DNA of 64,000 nucleotides from Geosiphon pyriformis (lineage: Eukaryota > Glomeromycota > Glomeromycetes > Archaeosporales > Geosiphonaceae). A model generated the notes under the pieces. It saw nothing but the letters and a program-made list of their open reading frames with translations, had not been told where the DNA came from and did not search any database. Location of the stretch: the NCBI GenBank assembly GCA_016748015.1, contig JAAOMT010000197.1:210939-274938 (forward strand), given 5' to 3'. Made by a program: the position numbers and the translations under genes. This document shows, piece after piece, positions 1-9,657 of the stretch. Position 1 is the first letter of the stretch. The number at the start of each line of letters is the position of its first letter.

Positions 1-84
1 CATTGGATCTAAGTTGGATTGTTGTGGTGGCTGTTGAAGCGGTTGTTGTTGCACAGATTGTTGGGGTGGTAGTTGAAGTAACTG

Positions 85-402
85 CTATACAAATTTGGCT
101 ATTGGATTAATTGGTGGTTGATCAATAACAATTACTGGAAGTAAGTTTTGTTGATTTATTAAATCGGGGTTTCGATTATCCTGAATTGGCAATGTCTGAA
201 TATTCAGAGTTTTGATTTCCAGATTTTCTGGATTTAGGTTTTGCTGTGTTTGAGAATTTGGGGTTTCAAATTCCGGGTTTTGGTAAGTGAATTCTTGATC
301 TTCAGCTTTTTCTTCTTCCTCTTTTTCTGATTCCGTTACTTCCCATGGATCAGAAATTCCGAAATCTGGGGGAGGCAGTGGCGATCGGAGTCCTGATGAC
401 AT
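85..402 (-). CDS. Retroelement gag-like protein, acidic/proline-glutamine-rich part
   Basis: A 105-codon frame lies immediately downstream, in element orientation, of the gag-like frame at 981-487. It starts with a proline-rich stretch (LRSPLPPPDFG), then an acidic run (ESEKEEEEKAEDQE), then degenerate asparagine/glutamine/proline repeats. The region after its stop (window positions 1-84) still encodes glutamine/proline-rich repeats in another frame. This suggests the stop at 85 is a lesion and the element is decayed. It could equally be one half of a frameshifted gag. No catalytic motif is visible. Confidence 0.4.
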   Translation of the reverse strand: MSSGLRSPLPPPDFGISDPWEVTESEKEEEEKAEDQEFTYQNPEFETPNSQTQQNLNPENLEIKTLNIQTLPIQDNRNPDLINQQNLLPVIVIDQPPINPIAKFV

Positions 403-486
403 TGATGATCACGAGTTAAATCCTTCAAAATATGTACTATATGGCCCTAATAACTCTGCTTTTCTTTGTTTACTTTGGAATAGGAA

Positions 487-981
487 TCATCCAAATGCTG
501 ATGTCATGTTTGATGTGGCTGCGCTGGTAAATGTAATATTAATGGTGCTTCCGGGTGTATAGTGATATGATGGATTAGTTGGGGACTCAACTCTTGTTTT
601 CTTCCAAGTAAGTGGTTGTATTTTTTTGGGTGTTACTGCTGGTGTTTGCAGTTTTCTTTTGCCTTTGCTCATGTAAGTAATGGGGTATCTTTGCTGTGTG
701 TGGTGTTCAATTTTTTTATTGATTTTCATGATGATAAAGGTGAAATTGTGATTTGTTGGCAGGTTGGTATTTTGAATTAATTCACTGTAAAAGACTTCTC
801 TTGCTAATTTGATATTTACTGGTGTTCCTAACAGATAGGTAATTTTTTCATTGATGTAGAAATTGAAAGCTAATTCTTTTGATATGTGGTTGTGATTTAA
901 TCCCAAATGTTGACAGTAGTATTGAAATAAGAATTTTGCAAATTCTAGATGATTTGCTCCTATGTTTTCTGATTTTGCCAC
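487..981 (-). CDS. Retroelement gag-like protein, N-terminal part
   Basis: An open frame of 164 codons begins with an ATG about 50 nt downstream of the putative primer-binding site of the element at 1-1045. It encodes a basic, asparagine- and glutamine-rich protein whose N-terminal half looks helical and whose C-terminal half is low complexity with a KGKRKLQTP-type basic patch. I recognise the overall type as the gag-like protein of Glomeromycotina LTR elements. There is no zinc knuckle in this part. The frame stops about 85 nt before the next retroelement frame (402-85). Either a frameshift or stop has split the original polyprotein, or the two are naturally separate. Confidence 0.5.
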   Translation of the reverse strand: MAKSENIGANHLEFAKFLFQYYCQHLGLNHNHISKELAFNFYINEKITYLLGTPVNIKLAREVFYSELIQNTNLPTNHNFTFIIMKINKKIEHHTQQRYPITYMSKGKRKLQTPAVTPKKIQPLTWKKTRVESPTNPSYHYTPGSTINITFTSAATSNMTSAFG

Positions 982-1030
982 TTTTAGATTTGTGTTGGTG
1001 CTGGTTTTTTGTAGGATTATACTTCACAGA

Positions 1031-1100
1031 GAGCACCAAATGTTACAGGTGACTATTTCTGGTGTTAGATTAAATAACAAAACCTGTAACTTGGTGCTCA
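1031..1100. repeat. Near-perfect inverted repeat at the retroelement boundary
   Basis: The arm at 1031-1050 (GAGCACCAAATGTTACAGGT) matches the reverse complement of 1082-1099 except for two extra bases (AT), leaving a 31-nt A/T-rich loop. Each arm joins a primer-binding-site-like TGGTGCTC to an LTR-end-like TGTTACAGGT, so the two look like LTR ends facing away from each other. Such a hairpin could be a head-to-head junction of two LTR remnants, or a short foldback element with terminal inverted repeats. Confidence 0.6.
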
Positions 1101-1878
1101 AATTTAGTTGCAGTTGATAGTGATCTGAAGGTTTGTGTTTGAAGGGTTTGTATCCGAAGAGTTTGGTTGAGTTCTTTGTATAATAGACAGAGATTCAATG
1201 GTAATAGTTTTATTCATAGCTTTTCGAAACTGCAGTTTCGTCAATTTCTTTCTCAGCTTGATAACTGGTATTCCTCCTGGTAAGCTATCCTCAATTGAGT
1301 GTTCTACCTTTATTTCTGGGTCTATTACCAGTCATGTTTATTCTGACATCAGTACCTTGTGTGTTAATTCTCAATAGAGTTAGTAAACAACAATAAAATC
1401 AAAACAAGAAATAAAAAAAAGAAAAAAAAATAAAGAAAGAAAAGAAATAAGCCAAGGCAATTTGCAAGTTAGTATTCTATTAATAGCCATGATCAAGAGC
1501 TATTGTTCCAGTGTGGTTAAATATCAATTACTATTAACATGAAGTATTGATAGTGGCAGTAGGTTTGAGATAACAAACAGTTATTTATTTGTGGTTTTGA
1601 AAATTGTCTAAATGAAATCTAAACTGAGAAGTCTGTCTTTTTAGCTTTTAATTCTACTGTTATATATACATAATTAAGATTCCTCAATTCCTCAATTCTT
1701 CACAACAGAAATCCTGTAATTCCTGGAATTCTGCAATTTTTTTGAGAGGAATCCTAGAATTCTGGAATCCTATGATTCCTTGTGAGAATCCTGTAATTTC
1801 TGGAATCTTGCAATTCCTGAGAGGAATTCTGGAATTCCATATTTTACTACGTCTACTTCTGATTAGTTAATAACTATG
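1046..1878. other. Non-coding stretch, probably decayed repeat sequence
   Basis: No convincing gene is visible on either strand. The stretch contains a purine-rich A/G run near 1400-1450 and the tandem repeat annotated separately. Its position between two retroelement frames, both on the minus strand, suggests LTR or internal non-coding sequence of the element. Confidence 0.4.
1709..1838. repeat. Degenerate tandem repeat, period about 77 bp
   Basis: The sequence around ATCCTGTAATTCCTGGAATT (from 1711) recurs from 1788 as ATCCTGTAATTTCTGGAATC, giving a 77-bp period and about 1.7 copies. Within each unit, shorter GGAATTC/TGGAATCC blocks repeat every 10-20 nt, so the array is itself built from a smaller element. 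It lies between two retroelement-like frames. Confidence 0.6.
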
Positions 1879-2397
1879 CTAATATATATTTCCTATATTT
1901 CTATGAGTAACAATATACTGGTCATATGGTGAAATAGAAATTGATTGACAGGTGAAGATAATTTCTTCCTTGTTAACAATTTCTTCCTCTATCATATTGA
2001 CTGGTACATCTATTTTACTCATAGATTCAAATCCATTAATTCCTTTAGCTGTTATTCTTAACTCTTCCCTTTTTTTTACTAACACTAATTGGGCTATTTT
2101 TACCAGAGGTAAGAATATTGCTTGTGCTATCTTTTCATTTGGTTCAATAATATATTCTTTTTCTGAGTTATTTTGTAGTATTGCAATAATATTTTCTACA
2201 TATCTCACATTAATAATTTTTCCTCTGATTTTGATTTCTCTTTTTGCTAAACTATTTCTCAAAGCTAATTGAATCATGGTTGTTATTGAAATTTCTATTG
2301 TTATTTTCAAATCAATGTATGTTGTTACAGGTAAACTTGAAAGGTATGGGAAATAGTAACGTTTGGTGCTCTCAATTATTGATGATGCGTCTTCCAT
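1879..2397 (-). pseudogene. Retroelement-derived dUTPase-like domain, probably inactive
   Basis: This is a single 172-codon frame. Residues around 45-75 contain RNSLAKREIKIRGK followed by IINVRYVENI. They align by eye with the dUTPase motifs for substrate binding (RSSLA-type) and the aspartate-containing G-x-IDxGYxG motif. The catalytic aspartate position reads N and the following glycines are replaced, so activity is unlikely. Later segments (NEKIAQAIFLPLVKIAQLV and GINGFES) fit the distal dUTPase strands and glycine-rich motif. dUTPase domains occur in some LTR-element polyproteins. The 17-mer retroelement boundary motif lies inside the 5' coding end (2359-2374). Confidence 0.55.
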
Positions 2398-2708
2398 GTA
2401 ATTCTGTTGGCTTAGTCTTGATTATCAGTCTCTGAAGGTCTATTCTTGGATGTGATTTTACCCATTGAGTTCTTTGGTTATAAGGCACAGAGTTTGTCTT
2501 TTATTGATTGCAACATTTTCTGTAAATGTGAGCTTTCTTCTCCAAGCTAATGAGCACAGTCATTAGGATCTGGTGTTGTCTTTTCACCCTTCTAGTAAGC
2601 TAACAAGATAACATTAATATCCAAAACTTAGGGGGAGCTTTCCTCTTTTACCAGGCTATCACAAAGTCTATTCCCAGACAGTCAATTTTACTATGTTGCT
2701 ACTTCACA

Positions 2709-2709
<1 letters not shown>

Positions 2710-2789
<80 letters not shown>

Positions 2790-2792
2790 TAT
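2710..2792. repeat. 64-nt poly(A) tract followed by a (TA)n run
   Basis: An uninterrupted run of about 64 adenines (2710-2773) passes directly into about ten TA units. On the plus strand this resembles a retroposition poly(A) tail joined to a TA microsatellite. It could also be simple-sequence slippage. Confidence 0.8.
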
Positions 2793-3362
2793 GTTAATTA
2801 AGAATAAAAATTATAAAAGTAATTTTTTGTTAATATAGAATTTAATTTTTATTTAATAATAATATAATTAAAGAATATATAAAAATATGTTTTATTAAAT
2901 TACAAATTTGTTAAATAATTAAAAATAATAATGTTTATTATATTAAGACTAATGTTTTTAATTTAAAATATATAAATTTTGTTAAAGCAATAACAAAATA
3001 CAAAAATAAAATATGAAAAAATACAAATATAAATACAAATAAAAAAAAGTTGAATAACAGATTTAAATTTGGTATTTATGAATTTAATATTATTTAATTA
3101 ATTAAATGTTAATAAAATTAAAATTAAAAATAAGTTATTGATTTTTCAAAATACTTTTAATTGTGCTATAATTTTTAAAAACAAAGATAATAAATCATAT
3201 TACATTGGTGATGTTTAAATTTTGAACCCTGAAATCTTTGGTAATACAATGTTTGGTCTTGTCTATATTTGCCCTATCCGTCCTTTGAAAGAAATACATT
3301 TTTTGAGATTCAATAGTCTATATATTTAGAATAGGTATTTCTTAGAGCCACATTTCTATATA
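2793..3362. other. A/T-rich intergenic block and eIF4E-2 upstream region
   Basis: Up to about 3190 the sequence is nearly pure A/T with no plausible gene. From 3190 to 3362 the composition normalises towards the eIF4E-2 start and probably holds its promoter and 5' UTR. No specific site is recognised. Confidence 0.6.
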
Positions 3363-4673
3363 ATGTCTTTTAATACGACGTCCCTACCTTCAAATTCATC
3401 CACCAGTCCAAGAACACAAGCGATTCGGCGAACTCCTTCAAACTCCTCTTGGAAAGGTTTTCCGTCTCGCTCTTACAGTGGTGGACTTAGCACGGACTCT
3501 GGTGCCACCAAAAGCTTTTTTAACACACCTGGTAGTGCATTAGATTCTGACCGTTCGAAAAAATTGGACGATAACATCAAAAACTCCAAGCCTTTTCCTC
3601 TTGCAAACGAATGGACCTTTTATCACGACAAGTAAGCTTTTTGATTGTTTCTATTTGGATCTGACCAACTTTTCCGAAAACCAAGATTGTATAATTGGAT
3701 ATAGAAATATTTTACAAGCGTAATGAAATCGCAAAATACTTTCGTTTTTTCTCTGCTGTTTTGATAACCATCTCTCAAAATTCATGATCATAGATTTGTT
3801 GCAAATGCTACCCCTGGTGAATACGAAGATAACCTCAAGAGTGTCGCAACCGTTGCTACTGTGCAGGTATTTCAACCTTATCATTTAGTCTCGTTTTTAT
3901 TTTCAATTGGGTTTAATAACTGTTACGATACATTTTGCCTTGAATGTAAGAATTTTTGGGCTGTATATAATAATATTCTAGGCCCAGAAACACTTCAAAC
4001 AAGAAGTAGCCTTCATTTCATGAAAGCGGGTATACGGCCAGTATGGTAAGTCATTTTCTCAAATCTTTAATTTTTTTTCAAGCAACGTCTGCCTAGATCT
4101 TAAGCCAATTCATCAATCAAACAACTAATTAACACAGTCACATTACGCTTCGAATGGAAACACAGGGAGGATCCCCAAAATGAAAATGGAGGAGCGTGGT
4201 CCTTTCGAGTGAATAAAAATAACACAGCTGTCGTTTGGCGGGAACTGCTTATGCTTTTGATAGGAGAACAATTTGAAGAATGCGTTGGTCTAGGTAATTC
4301 TCTTGTTCATAAGTTCTCAAAGTCAATAATATAGAGTTTTAATAGGAATCACGGATTTTCAAAAGATGATGATATATTTGGTTTGACCGTGTCGTCACGA
4401 TATAATTCCGACATTTTTACTATTTGGAATAAAAATGCTGACGCACACGACAAGGCTCAAGTTGTTAACCAATTGACTGATGCGTTGAAACCGATTGAAT
4501 TGCAGAGTCCATATTATAAAGGTAAGATTTATAATTTCTTGTTATTCTTGTTATTTGAAAATTAATATATACTCATGTATTTCATTAATTTAAAAGCACA
4601 TCGGGATCATGCAGATTTCAAGAAAGCAGATATTACTCCCACTTCTCCAAACGGGCAATCAGGGACACAATGA
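3363..4673 (+). CDS. eIF4E family cap-binding protein, class II (eIF4E2/4EHP-like)
   Basis: Six exons are supported by phase: 3363-3631, 3794-3866, 3951-4045, 4166-4293, 4366-4521 and 4597-4673, giving 265 aa. After a serine-rich tail of about 75 residues the eIF4E fold begins with NEWTFYHDK, followed by FWAVYNNI, GGAWSFRVNK, LMLLIGEQF and GLTVSSRYNSDIFTIWNKN. These match the cap-binding scaffold. The first cap-stacking aromatic, W in most eIF4E, is replaced by Y in TFYHDK, as is usual for the class II type; VWEDP supplies the second tryptophan and acid. Class II members bind m7G caps weakly and often act as translational repressors rather than initiators. The intron before exon 5 needs the acceptor ending at 4365; the more upstream AG at 4344-4345 breaks the frame. 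Confidence 0.88.
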
Positions 4674-4722
4674 ATTAACATAAGTGGATTTCGAGTGTTG
4701 ATTATTCGAGTAGTGTCGATAT

Positions 4723-4863
4723 ATGGCTGATGAGAATACCTTAACTGAACGAAAGAGCCCAGAAGAATTTATAAACTTATATGTGCTCAAAGCATCTGAA
4801 CTTTTATTGACTGACGACTTAAAAGTACTGAGATTCTATTCTCAGGCGAGTCAAGTTTTGTAA
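4723..4863 (+). CDS. Small ORF, 46 aa, unknown function
   Basis: An ATG 50 nt after the eIF4E-2 stop opens a 46-codon frame reading MADENTLTERKSPEEF... and ending ...RFYSQASQVL. It is rich in E, L and K with mixed codon choice, unlike the A/T-driven residues of nearby random frames. The predicted peptide is helical (about residues 12-40), with no signal peptide or membrane segment. It could be an independent micro-gene, a second cistron on the eIF4E-2 transcript, or chance. I do not recognise the family. Confidence 0.35.
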   Translation: MADENTLTERKSPEEFINLYVLKASELLLTDDLKVLRFYSQASQVL

Positions 4864-5215
4864 CAAAAATATTTAGAAAATGAGCTCTTTCAATGTTACT
4901 TTTTTTTGGGACTTTTTGAAGTTCTTTTGGTCTTGGACTTCTGTATTGTTATATTATTGATCTTGATATGGTCTATATTTTTCCCTTTCAAAATAAAAAA
5001 AGAATTGTACTGGGTTCTGTGGATTTAAAATAGGGAAACAATCGGATTACAAAGTAAACCCGTTAATTTAAGAGATGGAGTTCGTATTGATTTCACTTTT
5101 TGATCACGACCAAAAAAGTGAAATGCCCTCTATAAAATGATAACTGATTTTAACATTACAATAATCAATGCTCGAGAATGCGTAAATTATCTCTATGGTA
5201 GAGGAAACTCTTTTC
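4864..5215. other. Intergenic region between the small ORF and cytochrome c 3' ends
   Basis: The two flanking reading frames converge here. The stretch is T-rich in its middle and shows no further gene. It probably holds the 3' UTRs and polyadenylation sites of both genes. Confidence 0.5.
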
Positions 5216-5800
5216 TTAAGCCGTCGCTTCTTTTAGATAGGCGATGGTATCATTTCGTTCTTTTTCCTTTTTGAATCCAGCAAACGCCATCTTTGTACCA
5301 GGGATATATCTATATATTCGGAGAAAATTCAGATATTTTATCAATTCCAAAATCATATGAAAGAGGACTTACTTTTTTGGATTTTCAAGATAATCAAACA
5401 AAGTATCTTCCGCCCATATAACACCCTTACTCTGGTTTGCAGCAGTATAAGAAAAACCAGCAACGGTCCCAGACTTGCGGCCAAACAATCCGTGCAAATT
5501 TGGACCGACTTTATTAGGACCACCCTTTTCTACTGTGTGGCATTGGGCACATCTGGTTTTAAAGCTGTGCTCCCAATTTTACCAAGACGTGGAGAAAGTG
5601 TCAAAATATCCGAGAAAAGTGTCAAACATTGGAAAAAGTAGCAAAATAACTATCAACAAATACTTACAGTTTGGCGCCGTTGGTGGCATCAGCCGTTTCT
5701 TTAGGATTCACAGATAAATACAGATCGATTAAAAGATGAAATCGTTTCAGGAAATTATAGATCAAAAATATATTTAAAATTTACCAGGATTAAAAGGCAT
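5216..5800 (-). CDS. Cytochrome c
   Basis: This is the soluble electron carrier of the mitochondrial intermembrane space, moving electrons from complex III to complex IV. Exons in coding order are 5785-5800 (start, MPFNP), about 5668-5710, 5373-5564 and 5216-5309, giving about 114 aa. The haem attachment motif CAQCH follows LFKTR. The distal region has [13 protein letters not shown], and the methionine ligand sits in IPGTKMAF. The last three exons join with clean GT-AG introns and correct phase. The first intron has a GT donor at 5784 but no AG anywhere before exon 2, so the first exon join is unresolved (see findings). Family identity is certain. Confidence 0.93.
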
Positions 5801-6203
5801 ATTTTCAAGAACTTTATGACAAACAGGGAGTAAAAACCGCGAAAGTTTTTGGAGGAGTAGATCTTGAAAATTTGCGCTCGAGTTTTTTATTTTGGAAATC
5901 CTGCTTATGTAATATATAATTTCCGATCCGTTTTCGTCCGTTTTCTTGACATCATAATATGTCATAATTTTATAACTCCAATGATTCATAGTTGCAAACT
6001 CTAACTTTTGTGAAAACGCGTTTAAATTCCCATCATTTCATCAATTTTTTGAACGCGTTTCAACTAATTATGTGAATTTTTTCCTTGATCGAACATTTTA
6101 TAAAACGAACACACTCTGGCCGACTTCCCCTTATCTTTAAGCTATCGGCTGTCATTTCTCCATAACATTTTGGAACTTGTCAAAACGAAAATAAAGTATC
6201 GTA
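5801..6203. promoter_or_regulatory. Divergent intergenic region: cytochrome c / HMG-box gene
   Basis: Start codons of the two genes face away from each other across about 400 nt. No gene is supported inside; the open frames here are short and A/T-driven. The region should hold both promoters. No named factor site is recognised. Confidence 0.5.
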
Positions 6204-7761
6204 ATGGAAAGATTATCACTAAACACCGCATTCTCAACGAGGTTATTGGTACCGTCTAAGACTCCACTTTTCGGATATCTACTTCACCACGAAGAGGTCA
6301 GGCTCCAGGTTTTAGCAACTAATCCTACAATGACGGTTGAAAGTTTCTGTCGCGTACTTGAGAATAAGTGGGAAGGTTTAAGTGAAGTACGTTTGTTGCT
6401 CTTACTTTAAAGCCAGGCTTCTCCAAAATTGTTATTAGCTCCCTAACCACTACATATCACCTCTTATTTGACAAAGGAAGAGAAACTTGACTACGCAGAA
6501 AAAGCCAAAGAGCTTAATTGGCAGAATCTCAGCGGGGTCAGTGTTTAATTTTTGATATATCTTTTTAAAGAAGTAATTAATTCGTCCATTTGACACATAT
6601 TAAATCTAACCAATTTAAATAAAACTTGGACAGGATGAAAAAAATTTATATATCAATCACGTCAAAGAGATGGTCACCGACCTTCATCAAGCTTCATATA
6701 TTGAACCAAATCTAACACTACATGAATCACCAGAAACTGATGACGATCGTCCATTCAAAAAGACCAGAATAATACAATACAACCCATTAGAACAAGATGA
6801 CACCCTCACAAACTATACTGATTACGAAACCTCAGATGATGAGAGTTTTTTAGGAGAAAATAACGATTATGAACATGATTATTTCCAAAGTCCTCGCAGT
6901 CGTTTCTCTGAAGATGGTTCCCTCGATTCTTCAGCTTCCAGTATTTTTGATGAAAGCTCACCAACAAAACGATCAACAATTGGATCCATACCAAAGGATC
7001 TCAACAACAATCCGATTACATACCCCAAACCTCCTGCTCCCGCTTTCTTACACTTTTCAAACCACATAAAACCCATACTTAAAGTGCAGTTCAACGGTCA
7101 AACATATGGATTCATCACTAAACTGATTCGTATGAAATGGGAATCAATGACCAAAAGAAACCGTGGAATATGGGAACGTAAAGCTAAAGAAGATGAAGAT
7201 AGGTTTGAGAAAGAAAGACAGCTCTTCCTGACTAACGAAAAAGCTAAAGAACAACCTCAATTACTTGCTGATGTTACATCCATTGCTACTCTTGCTACAA
7301 ATCTTGAGGATAAAGAAAACTCAGCATCAATCTCTCGCATCAAAAGCTCCGCCCGAAGACTAGTTCCAATCAAACCACGTCCCATCTTACCATATCCCCT
7401 TCAATCTCGTCCCCTAAATACAGTTGATATCATAAGTCCTTCACCGATCAAACCACTTTCCAAACTTCCTATCTCACAAACGGAGCAAAAAGAACTCAAG
7501 GTTGGTCTACAAGTTCCCATTTCTGCTTTGAATGCGTATCAACATTTCTGCATCAAAGGGCATTCTGAAGGTCACACTAATGAATTTCTAAATGAGAAGT
7601 GGAATTCCTTACAAATGGAAGAACGGTCCGCTTGGGAGAGACAAGCCAAAAAAGATGAACAAAGGTATATGAAGGAAAAAGAAACTTATATGACTAATCA
7701 GTTTCAACGTTATCTGGATTCTCAATTGGGTCAACCGTTTGGAGATTTTTTCTCAACTTGA
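6204..7761 (+). CDS. Multi-HMG-box-like nuclear protein
   Basis: Exons 6204-6386, 6477-6536 and 6634-7761 give 456 aa. Three HMG-box-like units can be seen. The first spans the two small exons (about residues 20-80, with FGYLLHHEEVR, ENKWEGLSEEEKLDYAEKAKELN). The second is around residues 240-310 (KWESMTKRNRGIWERKAKEDEDRF). The third is near the C terminus (NEKWNSLQMEERSAWERQAKKDEQRY). The W-x-x-L/M-x-x-x-x-R/K-x-x-W/Y-x-x-x-A pattern of helices 2 and 3 is clear in each. Between boxes 1 and 2 there is an acidic, serine-rich linker. HMG boxes bend DNA, so a chromatin or transcription role is likely, but no orthologue is recognised. Confidence 0.75.
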
Positions 7762-8066
7762 TTCTAATAATTAAACAATTAAGAGCGGGCTTTAGAATTT
7801 CAGGTTGTCTAAGCATTTAGGGTTTGTCAAAATAATCTAGCTTCAGTATATCTCGAGTAAAAAAAAAAAGATGTAAGACGACCGATTCAAAAGTTTTTAT
7901 TTAGACCGTTTCCCTATTATAAGTTTAAACCTCTTGCACACATTTGTATTCACATTTTTCAAAAATTTGATGATTTGTTCAACACAAATTGAGAAATAAA
8001 TCGTTAATTATTCGAGCTATTCCATGGAGCTTTCTGATAGTCTAATTGACAATTTACTATAAAGTT
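7762..8066. other. Convergent 3' ends of the HMG-box and ATP synthase gamma genes
   Basis: About 300 nt without a gene. It is expected to hold the two 3' UTRs. An A12 run sits near 7860. Confidence 0.5.
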
Positions 8067-9464
8067 TTAAAGAGCTGAGGCTCCAGTGATAATGTCAACT
8101 GTTTGAGAAAAAATATTAATATCCTGAAGCTGAGGAAATGAGAAAATTTTAAGATTTGGAACAATAAACGAACCCAATTCATTTGTAATCGCTGCCTGCC
8201 GTCCACGATTATATGTCAAAGTGAGTTTTTCAATCATTTCTCCAGCATTCTTGGTTGCATTTTCCATAGCGGTACGCTTAGATGACATTTCCGAAGCATG
8301 ACCTTCAACAAGACCCCAATAGACAGAGTTTGCAACCGCAAATTCTTGAAGATGTCCTAATACTTCATCTTCAACCTCATAAGCCGCAAAATTGCCTGCC
8401 ATTAACAATTTCACTTCATTAGCAAATTATCCTGTCCTAAGAAAGCCCAAGATGTGTGAATATTTTTTACCAGACTTTGCGAAAAGCTCTTCCGAGAAAA
8501 CTGGAATTTGTTGGGGCTCATAAGCAATAACCGATTTAAAATGATTATACACAATGAAAGATTGATCAAACTCTATTTTTTCCTTTAAAATTGTATCTGC
8601 GATAACAGAAGCTTCTGCATAGGTTGGAATTCCCTTGCCAATTTGATTGAACGAAAGCTTTATGCTCTCCCGATGTGTACGAGCTAATTGACTTTTAGCT
8701 TTATCGCCAAGAACAACAAGCCCAGTCTCTCTCCTTTCTTCAACTAACTTGCGGGAAGCCTTAGCCACGCTACTATGAATACCACCACACAGACCGCGAT
8801 CAGAGGAAACTACAATAATAAGAGTTTTTGCATCAACCTCGGGTTTTGTATCAGCATTTTTGAAGAGAGCTAAATTTAAGAGTATATAATTAATTAAAAT
8901 CGCAGGAAAATAGAATAAATTTTAAAAAGATGTATTTATTCTGTTGCCTGCTTGAGTATTGCCAAAGTTGCGAGCATTTTCCATAGCTTTCTGAGCACTT
9001 TGAAAGGTTCAAATGTAAGTGATTGATTATAAATATCCGAGGCGCGATTAATCACTATTTCAGCTAATATTGAATAAAAAATTTTACCGCGTCATTTTTG
9101 TTGAGGCAATCATCTTCATGGATTTTGTGATCTGTACAATTTATAAATTTCGTGAGCATTTAAACCAAGAACCAAAATGTATAAAGAAAATGATTCCAAT
9201 AAGATTTTACCTTGGCAATACTGTTAACAGACTTCAAACGAAGTTGAACTTTGAATAGAGATGTTTGATGAATATCTCAGAAAATTTAATCAATGTTGTC
9301 TGACGACTTACTTTCTTTTAATGTTGCATAATTTCGAGTCCGACACTGAAGACTTCAATATTATAAGAATAAAATTTAACTGTTTAAAGTCCTTACAAAG
9401 CATCACATACATACCTATGAGTGGCACATGCCACGGCCAAGCGGCCCGTACGAAAAGAATACAT
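8067..9464 (-). CDS. ATP3: Mitochondrial ATP synthase gamma subunit
   Basis: This is the rotor shaft of F1-ATPase in the inner mitochondrial membrane. Seven exons in coding order are phase-consistent: 9415-9464, 9312-9352, 9211-9248, 9088-9131, 8948-8997, 8471-8869 and 8067-8395, giving 316 aa. A presequence (MYSFRTGRLAVACATHR) precedes ATLKEIQLRLKSVNSIAK, then MKMIASTKMTRAQKAM, the VVSSDRGLCGGIHSSVAK segment, and the C-terminal ASEMSSKRTAMENATKNAGEMI and YNRGRQAAITNEL signatures. Intron 5 appears to be GC-AG (donor GCAACA after 8948) because no GT fits the phase. It shares a 193-nt intergenic region with the divergent ribosomal protein gene eL20. Confidence 0.93.
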
Positions 9465-9657
9465 AGCAGATATCTACAAGGTAAAAGAGTGTTGAGATGC
9501 GAAGCTGCTAAAGCTAGACGATCTTGTAGACTTGGTTTAAATAATTTTATGATCTCACGTGTCAAAATAATGACATCACCATATTTTGCAGAATAAAATT
9601 TTTGAACCTTTAATCAATCGCTATTTCTCTCCTTGCTCGATTCTAAATTCATAGACC
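9465..9657. promoter_or_regulatory. Bidirectional promoter region: ATP3 / eL20
   Basis: Only 193 nt separate the start codons of two constitutively needed genes, one for the F1 rotor and one for a large-subunit ribosomal protein. Co-regulation through a shared promoter is plausible. No consensus element is recognised with confidence. Confidence 0.5.

Larger units (their letters stand above)
1..1045 (-). mobile_element. 5' part of an LTR-type retroelement, truncated by the window edge
   Basis: On the minus strand, sequence ending in TGTAACA (complement of 1041-1047) is followed by TT and then by TGGTGCTCTC (complement of 1029-1038). This has the layout of an LTR 3' end and a tRNA primer-binding site. 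A gag-like frame opens about 50 nt further on (ATG at 981) and a second gag-like frame follows (402-85). The element continues off the left edge, so the pol region and 3' LTR are not visible. The gag-like proteins resemble repeat-encoded proteins common in Glomeromycotina genomes; that is recognition by eye. The LTR body upstream of 1045 could not be delimited. Confidence 0.55.
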
